Below are positions 1 to 6,127 of a stretch of DNA of 64,000 nucleotides, one piece after another. Source of the stretch: an uncultured Clostridia bacterium (lineage in GTDB: Bacteria > Bacillota > Clostridia > Christensenellales > Borkfalkiaceae); contig CAKQME010000011.1 of the NCBI GenBank assembly GCA_934254815.1, positions 1 to 64,000 on the forward strand. Direction: 5' to 3'. Every line of letters starts with the position of its first letter. The first letter of the stretch is position 1. The notes beneath the pieces are model-generated. The model searched no databases. It was given only the letters and a program-made list of their open reading frames with translations, and was not told where the DNA came from. A program made the position numbers and the translations under genes.

Positions 1-76
1 AACACAGAAGTTAAGCTCTGCCGCGCCGATAGTACTTGACGGGTGACTGTCCGGGAGGCTAGGTCGTTGCCACTTT
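1..76 (+). rRNA. rrf: 5S ribosomal RNA, 3' part
   Basis: The window opens inside a 5S rRNA. The stretch has the conserved helix III/IV region (AACACAGAAGUUAAGCUCU-like start), then GAUAGUACUUG and the closing GGGAGGCUAGGUCGUUGCC. About 40 nt of the 5' end lie before the window. An intrinsic terminator follows within 10 nt, so this is probably the last gene of an rRNA operon. The exact 3' end is approximate. Confidence 0.9.
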
Positions 77-81
77 CAATT

Positions 82-112
82 AAACCGACTTCTTTATGAA
101 GTCGGTTTTTTC
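82..112 (+). terminator. Intrinsic terminator of the rRNA operon
   Basis: Perfect 11-bp stem (AAACCGACTTC, 82-92, with GAAGTCGGTTT, 98-108) and a 5-nt loop, followed by a T-run. It lies directly after the 5S rRNA. Confidence 0.92.
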
Positions 113-148
113 TTATATTTATAATGTTACAGAAATAATATTTTTGTT

Positions 149-256
149 TGTCATTCTGAACGAAGTGAAGAATCCCATTGAGTAAGCACTTACTTCGTAC
201 TTGGTCGGTGGGATATTGCTTTGTTCGCAAACCTTTGTAAATAAGTTTGTTCCCAC
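149..256. repeat. Intergenic hairpin repeat-like element
   Basis: Begins with TGTCATTCTGAACGAAGTGA, which resembles the TGTCATTCTGAGCGAAG-type intergenic repeat I remember from many bacterial genomes. ATCCCA (about 172-177) is mirrored by TGGGAT about 45 nt later, and the flanks (GAACGAAGTGAAGA and CTTTGTTCG) pair imperfectly, giving a long imperfect inverted repeat. No ORF is present. The gap from 113 to 390 otherwise shows only AT-rich sequence before the deaminase remnant. Confidence 0.4.
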
Positions 257-390
257 GATATTGGCAATATGGTAAAATAACTTAAGGATTTAATTTCATC
301 ATATTTTATCTGTCTGTAAAATATTTAAAAAGTTTGTTTTAATAGATAAAATATGCTATAATACTTTTGTAAAGTCGGAGAGAATTTCAG

Positions 391-608
391 ATGTATAAAA
401 TATGGTTTGATTTATATAATGAAGCTAAAAAAGTTTTAAAACCGCGTAAAGTTTCAAGTATAATCGAAGCGGCAGGGGTAGCCGTAGCGATAGAGTCCGA
501 ATCAGGTAAAATTTACGTCGGGGTATGCGTTGACGGTGCTTGCACTCTTGGTATATGTGCCGAGAGAAATGCAATTTTAATATGTTGACGTATACGGCTC
601 GTCGATAA
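391..608 (+). pseudogene. Frameshifted and truncated cytidine deaminase-like gene
   Basis: The 65-codon reading frame has the N-terminal half of a cytidine deaminase-fold enzyme, including the zinc-site motif CAERNA near residue 57. It then stops at 586-588. Adding one T to the TTTT run at 575-578 restores the family-like continuation AIFNMLT, but that frame ends at 606-608. The second zinc motif (PCxxC) and the C-terminal half are absent, because the convergent flavodoxin gene begins its 3' end at 653. Intact members hydrolyse cytidine or related nucleosides; this copy cannot form the zinc site. The gene is therefore broken by both a frameshift and a 3' deletion. Confidence 0.75.
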
Positions 609-652
609 TAAAAATATTTGAAATTGAAGTTTATTGATAAATCGCTTTTCGG

Positions 653-1132
653 TTACGATTCAAGAGTTTTAATCCAAGACCGTAAATCGGCTTCACTTAC
701 TCGGTTTAATACTTTGCCGTCTTTAACGGTAACGTTTTTGCCGAGCAGTTTGCGGAAGTTGTCCGCCGTTTTACCTAAGCTGCTGCCTCCGCTTGTGGCA
801 AACGGAATAACTGTTTTATCCGAAAAATCATAACTTTCCAGAAATGTATCGATAATTCTCGGCTCGATGTACCACCATACCGGGAATCCGACGAATACTG
901 TATCGTATTTGTCTGTATTTTCAAGTTTGTCGGAGATTTCGGGTCGGGAAGTCGGGTCGTTCATTTCAATTGTAGAACGACTGTTTTTGTCCATCCAATT
1001 TAAATCGGCGTCGGTATAAGGTCGAACGGGTTTAATTTCAAATAAATCCGCATTTGTAACCGCGGCAAGTTTTTCGGCAAGCTTTTTGGTAATTCCGCTT
1101 GCGGAAAAATAAGAAACGAGTGTTTTATTCAT
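653..1132 (-). CDS. Flavodoxin
   Basis: A 159-residue flavodoxin-fold protein that should bind FMN and carry electrons or act as a small quinone/NAD(P)H-type reductase. The N-terminus MNKTLVSYFSASGITKKLAE carries the phosphate-binding loop (SxSGxTxxxA). VFVGFPVWWYIEP near residue 80 and PFATSGGSSLG near residue 115 are the usual FMN-contacting loops of the flavodoxin_4 type. An upstream extension of 29 codons is possible, but the chosen ATG at 1132 has GGAGGT seven to eight bases before it and the family N-terminus begins there. The gene is monocistronic and converges on the deaminase pseudogene. A promoter and a possible operator lie upstream. Confidence 0.88.
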   Translation of the reverse strand: MNKTLVSYFSASGITKKLAEKLAAVTNADLFEIKPVRPYTDADLNWMDKNSRSTIEMNDPTSRPEISDKLENTDKYDTVFVGFPVWWYIEPRIIDTFLESYDFSDKTVIPFATSGGSSLGKTADNFRKLLGKNVTVKDGKVLNRVSEADLRSWIKTLES

Positions 1133-1165
1133 AAAAATTACCTCCGAATAATATAAATTTACATT

Positions 1166-1183
1166 GTAAAGACAAAGCTTTAC
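1166..1183. promoter_or_regulatory. Possible operator, GTAAAG-N6-CTTTAC
   Basis: A perfect 6-bp dyad with a 6-nt gap, placed just downstream of the flavodoxin -10 box, around the expected transcript start. This position would suit a repressor, and the AAAG/CTTT arms recall operators of MerR-type regulators of redox genes. No regulator gene is nearby. Confidence 0.35.
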
Positions 1184-1189
1184 GGTTAC

Positions 1190-1219
1190 ATTATAACATA
1201 AAAAAACAAAGTATAACAA
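1190..1219 (-). promoter_or_regulatory. Flavodoxin promoter
   Basis: Read on the minus strand: -35 TTGTTA (1214-1219), 18-bp spacer, -10 TATAAT (1190-1195), about 58 bp before the flavodoxin start codon. Confidence 0.6.
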
Positions 1220-1320
1220 TTATTTTCGGGAAAAAGTAAAAAGACTTTTAATCGCGAGTGTCGAAATTTGTTAAAGTAATAAAAGAGAAATAAAGAATAA
1301 AAGATATAAGTAAAAAATAG

Positions 1321-1349
1321 TTGCGTTTTTCAAAAAAATGTAATATAAT
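1321..1349 (+). promoter_or_regulatory. tRNA-Ser promoter
   Basis: TTGCGT (1321-1326), 17-bp spacer, TATAAT (1344-1349), 17 bp before the mature 5' end of the tRNA. Confidence 0.75.
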
Positions 1350-1366
1350 ATAGAAGCTTAAAATTT

Positions 1367-1455
1367 GGAGGCGTATCGAAGCGGTCATAACGAGGCGGTC
1401 TTGAAAACCGTTTGGGTGCAAGCCCACAGGGGTTCGAATCCCTTCGCCTCCGCCA
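1367..1455 (+). tRNA. tRNA-Ser(UGA)
   Basis: A class II tRNA with encoded CCA. The acceptor stem GGAGGCG (1367-1373) pairs with CGCCTCC (1445-1451), followed by discriminator G and CCA. The anticodon arm is GCGGT-CTTGAAA-ACCGT, giving anticodon UGA (reads UCA codons). A long variable arm (TTGGGTGCAAGCCCA) and the T arm GGGGTTCGAATCCC follow. The long variable arm and anticodon identify it as serine. Confidence 0.95.
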
Positions 1456-1460
1456 CCAAG

Positions 1461-1503
1461 ACACACGCAAAAGGAGCGTACAAAACTCCGTCGCGTGTGT
1501 TTT
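1461..1503 (+). terminator. tRNA-Ser terminator
   Basis: Stem ACACACGC (1461-1468) with GCGTGTGT (1493-1500), an inner GGAG/CTCC pairing, then a short T-run. Confidence 0.7.
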
Positions 1504-1609
1504 GTCTATGCAAACATGGAAAATATTCCATAATTACACATATTCTTCCCTCCTATTAGAATGGTAGAAATTCAAAAGTATGAAAATGATAGAAAAAGAC
1601 ACAATTCTG

Positions 1610-1618
1610 TGCTATAAT
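1610..1618 (+). promoter_or_regulatory. Extended -10 promoter for the TIGR04076 gene
   Basis: TGCTATAAT is a perfect extended -10 box (TG at 1610-1611, TATAAT at 1613-1618). No convincing -35 is visible. The start codon lies about 73 bp downstream. Confidence 0.45.
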
Positions 1619-1691
1619 TAAAATGCTTGGACAATAGGTAGATTGAAACGAACTATGTTATTATGATGTCGGAAAGTAAGGAGGCGTACTT

Positions 1692-2102
1692 ATGAGATAT
1701 GAATGTAAGATAACCGTATTAGAGGCAAAAGTTTTTCCCGAACTACAAGAAAAATATCTGGCGAACCCTAAATCCGGTCCGTGTCCTTTCTTCAAGGTGG
1801 GAGACACGTTTCTTTTGAAAAGAACCCCCGAACGAGATGATTTTTATCATTTGATGAACGGTAAATTTTGCGGAGAAGCGTGGGACGCTATCAGCCGATA
1901 CGTATATTCGGCACTGCAAGGCGGCTCGATTATGCGTAAGTGGACGAATGACGACAGGATGATGATTGCCTGTTGTAACGACGGAACTCGCCCCGTAATT
2001 TTTAAGATTGAAAGAATAGATATTCCGGAAAACGAAGAAGAAAAACAGTGGTTGGCAAAGCAAAACTTTGAAAATAAGCCAGACGATGCTTATACGGGGT
2101 AA
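1692..2102 (+). CDS. TIGR04076 family protein
   Basis: A 136-residue cytoplasmic protein of unknown function that matches the TIGR04076 family as I remember it. Diagnostic pieces are KITVLEAKVFPELQEKY at the start, SGPCPFFKVGDTF near residue 28, FCGEAWDAI near residue 58, and MIACCNDGTRPVIFKIER near residue 95. The conserved cysteines (PCPF, FCGEAW, ACC) might bind metal, but this is unproven. The ATG has AAGGAGG about seven bases upstream. There is no neighbour in the same transcript; a tRNA-like remnant lies just after it. Members in gut Firmicutes are common but have no assigned reaction. Confidence 0.82.
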   Translation: MRYECKITVLEAKVFPELQEKYLANPKSGPCPFFKVGDTFLLKRTPERDDFYHLMNGKFCGEAWDAISRYVYSALQGGSIMRKWTNDDRMMIACCNDGTRPVIFKIERIDIPENEEEKQWLAKQNFENKPDDAYTG

Positions 2103-2139
2103 CAACTATCGGTTTGTTGTGCCGGAAAGTTCTCAAAAC

Positions 2140-2211
2140 GCAGGTGTTTCTCTGTTGCTCGATTTGATAGTTTCTATGTTTGGGGTTCAAATCCCCGTGG
2201 ACGCCTGCTCC
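2140..2211 (+). pseudogene. tRNA-like remnant
   Basis: GCAGGTG (2140-2146) can pair over seven positions with CGCCTGC (2202-2208), like an acceptor stem, and TGGGGTTCAAATCCCCG makes a T-arm-like hairpin. However, five extra bases separate the T-arm from the 3' acceptor strand, no normal D or anticodon arm can be drawn, and TCC replaces CCA. It may be a decayed tRNA, an attachment-site scar, or chance. Confidence 0.3.
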
Positions 2212-2657
2212 TTTTTGTCTTAAAAAGACGCTCCTTTTTGTTCGTCATTGACAAGTGAAACTCGTTTGAACTATTGAGTATCAAGCGAGTTTTTCTCGTT
2301 TTTGGCGATTGGTTTGCTCTTTTTTCGATTTTGCCTATTTCGGCATGCAAATTTTGGTATCCTTTCTTTTTACCTTTGCCGGGTGATTGGTATCGGTATT
2401 ATAGAAAATCAGCGAATTTACTAACATTCCGCCATTGAGACATTATAGATTTTTGATGGTGTTTTATTTATTTTGTCACGTTGTAATGTTATAATATAAG
2501 CAAACGACCTACCTGCAAGGGCTTTCGAGCTATATTTCAACAAGAACGGCGATTTGGCTGAGATAAAGCGCAGGCGACGACAGTTTCGGACAAAATTTCT
2601 TTTGTGTTACAATATTAATATTAAGTTTTGCTAACGCTTAATAGTCGGGAGATGTAT
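2212..2657. other. Intergenic region with a hairpin but no gene
   Basis: No coding region is supported. GCTCCTTTTTG occurs twice (about 2207 and 2230). A hairpin at 2258-2294 (AAACTCG with CGAGTTT, followed by TTTT) could terminate transcription entering from upstream. A TACAAT (2608-2613) could serve as -10 for the hydrolase, but its -35 (TTCGGA) is poor. Confidence 0.5.
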
Positions 2658-5006
2658 ATGAAAGATTTGATAACGGACGGATATGTATTTCCGTTTTTAT
2701 GGGTGCATGGCGAGGACCGCGAAAAGATTTATTCTGAGATTAAGGCAATATATAATGCAGGCGTAAAAATGTTCTGTGTTGAATCCCGTCCGCACCCCGA
2801 ATTTTGTAAAGGCGAAAAGTGGTGGAGCGATTTCGGTTATATTCTATCGGTGGCAGAAGAATTCGGAATGAAAGTCTGGCTTTTGGACGATAAGCATTTC
2901 CCTACGGGCTACGCCGCGGGCGAAGTTGCAAAACACCCTGAATTAAGACAGAGAAATATCAGAATTTTCAATACCGATTTTTATTCCGACGGTTACTCTC
3001 ACAGACTGTTGCTTTGCGAAACAACGTTGGATAGAGCGATTGTCTCGGTATTGTTTAAACGTAAGGGCGACGGCATCGATTATGCGAGCGGCATAGACGT
3101 TACCGACAAAATAAAGGATAACGTATTATATATCCGCGAGGGATATCGCGGATATTACAGAGTGGTTACGCTGTTTTCGACTACGCGATTTTCTTCCGAA
3201 AATTATATTGATATGTTAAACCCCGACTCGACGGATTTGCTCCTGAACGCTGTTTATGAGCCGTCCTATGCGCATTATAAAGAAAAATTCGGCAATACGT
3301 TTATAGGTTTTTTCTCCGACGAACCCGCCTTTCAGAATCCCGATTCGGAAGCTTTCTGGGCATTTAAGTCCATGTACCGTAAGACATTGGGTACGTTCGG
3401 CATAGCTTATCCTTGGCGCGACGATTTGCCCGGAATAATGGGCGTTAAAGATAAAAAATCGCTTATAGGCTTGTGGTATAAATACGGCGATTACTCGCGC
3501 GTCCGCATAGATTATATGAATGCGATTACTAAACTTTATAGTGAGAATTTCCCCCGTAAACTCGGCGGATGGTGCGCGGAACACGGCGTGTTGTATACGG
3601 GGCATATCGTTGAAGATATGGGCGCGCACTGCCGTCTCGGTTCGGGCGCGGGGCATTATTTCAGAGCGATGAGAGGGCAGGATATGTCTGGTGTCGACGT
3701 TGTGCTTCATCAGATTGCTCCCGATTTTATCGATAAAAAACGTTGGTATCCTTGCCCCGACGGTCTCGACGACCCCGACTTTTTCAATTTTACGCTTGCA
3801 AAACTCGGAGTTTCCGACGCGCATCTCGATAAGAGAAAGCAGAATAGGACAATGTGCGAAATTTTCGGCGCGTACGGTTGGGGCGAAAACGTAAATACGA
3901 TGAAAAGACTGATCGATTTTATGCTTGTCCGCGGTGTAAATTATTTTGTTCCGCACGCTTTCGATCCCGCCGAAAACGACGACGATTGCCCGCCGCATTT
4001 TTATGAAAACGGTAAAAATCCGCAATATTCCGCATTTTGCGAACTTATGAAATACACGCAGAGAATGAGCGGGATTTTATCCGCGCCGTATACGGTAAAA
4101 GTCGGGGTTTTGTATCACGCCGAAAACGAGTGGAGCGGCAAAAGTTACAGACCTATGGATAGTATAAATCGGCTGCTTACCGAAAACCAAATCGATTTCG
4201 AGATAATACCGTCGGAATATATAGGCTTATCTGAAGCCGAATTACTGATAGTGCCTTACGCGAAAGAGTATTCCGAAGAGATTTTGTCTGCGACGGCGAA
4301 GTTCAAAGGCAAAACGGTCTTTGCCGATCGCGACAATAAAAGCGTTAAAGAATTTATCACAGGTTTAAAGAGAGAATATTATCTTGAAAAACCCGACGAC
4401 GGCGTAAGGGTTTTAAAACGCGGAGATAATTATTTTATCGTCAATGAGGGAGTTGAAAGAGCGACGAATAAACTTGTTACGGCCGATAACGCGGCGTTGC
4501 CGTTCAGTCTTGAAAGCGGCGAGTCCGTTTTGTTGAACGAAAAGACGGTCGAACAAAAATATTCGGAGATTATAGCGGAATTAAATACCGAGTGTAGTTG
4601 CTTTGTTCGTTCGTTTGACGAAACCGAGTTTAAGAAAACGGCGTTAACCGATTATACCGAAGATATAAACGACATTGAAAATTACGAGAATTTCTGCGGC
4701 GTTGTTCGTTACGAAACAACCTTTGAAGCGAAGAGTGAAAAATTCGATAAATGCGAGATAAATTTCGGTACTTTAAGCGGCGGTTTAAAGGTTACGCTTA
4801 ACGGTAAAGAATACCCCGAATTATTCGGCGCGCCTTATCGCATAGACGTGACGAACGGAATAAAAGAGCGCAACGAACTGAGATTCGAACTTTCAACGAC
4901 GCTCGCCCTGCATTATAAGGACGTTTTTTCGAAGTATTGCCGTCTGGATAAATGCGGGCTGAACTCCCGTATAAAAATTATATATAAGACGACGTCCGGT
5001 AAATAA
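2658..5006 (+). CDS. Putative GH106-like glycoside hydrolase
   Basis: A 782-residue enzyme that resembles the alpha-L-rhamnosidase-like (GH106-type) hydrolases. An N-terminal TIM-barrel-like region contains LLDDKHFPTGYAAGEV (about residue 75) and FIGFFSDEPAF (about residue 215). These are followed by MCEIFGAYGWGENVNTMKRL and RGVNYFVPHAF (about residues 398-440), typical of this clan. A C-terminal beta-sandwich (about 680-780) resembles a GH2-type sugar-binding domain. It has no signal peptide, so it probably acts on imported oligosaccharides. TTG and ATG codons upstream are in frame, but GGGAG sits six bases before the ATG at 2658, so that start was chosen. The substrate is not shown; rhamnosides or other plant or host glycans are guesses. 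It stands alone with no transporter or regulator adjacent. Confidence 0.65.
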   Translation: MKDLITDGYVFPFLWVHGEDREKIYSEIKAIYNAGVKMFCVESRPHPEFCKGEKWWSDFGYILSVAEEFGMKVWLLDDKHFPTGYAAGEVAKHPELRQRNIRIFNTDFYSDGYSHRLLLCETTLDRAIVSVLFKRKGDGIDYASGIDVTDKIKDNVLYIREGYRGYYRVVTLFSTTRFSSENYIDMLNPDSTDLLLNAVYEPSYAHYKEKFGNTFIGFFSDEPAFQNPDSEAFWAFKSMYRKTLGTFGIAYPWRDDLPGIMGVKDKKSLIGLWYKYGDYSRVRIDYMNAITKLYSENFPRKLGGWCAEHGVLYTGHIVEDMGAHCRLGSGAGHYFRAMRGQDMSGVDVVLHQIAPDFIDKKRWYPCPDGLDDPDFFNFTLAKLGVSDAHLDKRKQNRTMCEIFGAYGWGENVNTMKRLIDFMLVRGVNYFVPHAFDPAENDDDCPPHFYENGKNPQYSAFCELMKYTQRMSGILSAPYTVKVGVLYHAENEWSGKSYRPMDSINRLLTENQIDFEIIPSEYIGLSEAELLIVPYAKEYSEEILSATAKFKGKTVFADRDNKSVKEFITGLKREYYLEKPDDGVRVLKRGDNYFIVNEGVERATNKLVTADNAALPFSLESGESVLLNEKTVEQKYSEIIAELNTECSCFVRSFDETEFKKTALTDYTEDINDIENYENFCGVVRYETTFEAKSEKFDKCEINFGTLSGGLKVTLNGKEYPELFGAPYRIDVTNGIKERNELRFELSTTLALHYKDVFSKYCRLDKCGLNSRIKIIYKTTSGK

Positions 5007-5024
5007 AGAAATGGCTTAATTAGA

Positions 5025-5053
5025 TTGACATATAAAAAATTAAATGTTACAAT
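5025..5053 (+). promoter_or_regulatory. pheST promoter
   Basis: TTGACA (5025-5030), 17-bp spacer, TACAAT (5048-5053). Only about 30 nt of leader remain before pheS, so there is no room for a T-box, which often controls pheST in Firmicutes. Confidence 0.85.
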
Positions 5054-5089
5054 TAAAAATATCGTTTATTCAATAAAAAGGATAAGGCA

Positions 5090-6115
5090 ATGAAAGAAAA
5101 AATCGAAGAGATAAGAAGTCGGCTTTCCGAATCGCTCGCGAATATAAAAACGAGCAGAGAGTTGTTCGAATTAAAGGCGAAATACGTTCTCGGCAAGGCG
5201 GGCGAAATTCCCGCGCTTATGAAAGAACTCGGCAAGGCGGATAAGGAAGAACGTCCTAAGCTCGGTCAACTCATAAACGGGCTTAAAGACTGGGCAAACG
5301 AGGCTTTTGAAGAAAAGAGCGCAGAAATAGAAAAGGCTGAAAGCGAAAAACGCTACGCCGACGAAACTATAGATATAACGCTCCCCGCGAAAAAGGATAA
5401 AGAGGGGTCTTTGCACCCGGTAACGCTTGTAAAAAACGAGCTTGTCGATATATTTGCGGGTATGGGTTTCAAAGTACTTGAAACGCAGGAAATCGAAGAC
5501 GATTTTCATAATTTCACCGCGCTTAATACGCCTAAAGAACACCCTGCGCGCGACAAACAGGATACGTTTTATATTACCGACGATTTCATGCTTCGCACGC
5601 ATACTTCTCCGGGGCAGATAAGAAGCCTTACGACGATAAAACCGCCGTTTAAGGTGCTTATTCCCGGCAGGGTATACCGCGCCGACGACGACGCGACCCA
5701 CTCTCCGATGTTCCATCAGATGGAGGGGCTTGTAATTGACGAAAAAATCACGCTTTGCGATCTTCAGGGTATGCTTGATGTGTTGGTTAAACGAATGTTT
5801 TCCAAAGACGTAAAAACCCGTTTCCGTCCGTCGTTTTTCCCGTTTACCGAACCGTCGGTAGAGGTTGACGTAAGCTGTTTCGAGTGCGGTGGTAAAGGCT
5901 GTAAACTCTGTAAGGGTACGGGCTGGATTGAGATACTCGGCGGCGGTATAGTCAACAGAAAAGTGCTTGAGAACTGTAACGTCGACCCCGAAAAATATAC
6001 GGGTTTCGCGTTCGGTTTCGGTATCGACCGTATAGCTATGCTCAAAAACGGCATAAACAACATACACATTCTGTACGACGGCGATCTTCGCGCGCTCGGT
6101 CAGTTCAAAGATTAA
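5090..6115 (+). CDS. pheS: Phenylalanine--tRNA ligase alpha subunit
   Basis: The 341-residue catalytic subunit of cytosolic PheRS, which charges tRNA-Phe with phenylalanine as an alpha2beta2 complex with PheT. The N-terminal coiled coil (about 1-85) binds tRNA. The class II synthetase core follows with VLIPGRVYRADDDATHSPMFHQMEG (motif 2, about 190-214) and GFAFGFGIDRIAML (motif 3, about 305-318). Cysteine pairs CFECGGKGCKLC occur near residue 265, as in many bacterial PheS. Length is normal. pheT begins 12 bases downstream, so the two are co-transcribed from the promoter at 5025. Confidence 0.97.
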   Translation: MKEKIEEIRSRLSESLANIKTSRELFELKAKYVLGKAGEIPALMKELGKADKEERPKLGQLINGLKDWANEAFEEKSAEIEKAESEKRYADETIDITLPAKKDKEGSLHPVTLVKNELVDIFAGMGFKVLETQEIEDDFHNFTALNTPKEHPARDKQDTFYITDDFMLRTHTSPGQIRSLTTIKPPFKVLIPGRVYRADDDATHSPMFHQMEGLVIDEKITLCDLQGMLDVLVKRMFSKDVKTRFRPSFFPFTEPSVEVDVSCFECGGKGCKLCKGTGWIEILGGGIVNRKVLENCNVDPEKYTGFAFGFGIDRIAMLKNGINNIHILYDGDLRALGQFKD

Positions 6116-6127
6116 GGAGGGTATATT

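Noticed and set aside
1248..1466. Minus-strand frame across the tRNA (GEGIRTPVGLHPNGFQDR)
   Set aside because: This is the well-known translation of an antisense tRNA-Ser gene, a common false ORF.
2473..2495. TTGTCA and TATAAT as a promoter for the glycoside hydrolase
   Set aside because: Spacer is only 11 bp, too short for sigma-A.
3216..4025. Long minus-strand frame antisense to the GH106-like gene
   Set aside because: No family motifs and no ribosome site; it arises from codon bias of the real plus-strand gene.
5007..5089. T-box riboswitch upstream of pheST
   Set aside because: Only 83 bp are available, with a promoter at 5025-5053; no T-box sequence (TGGNACCGCG) is present.
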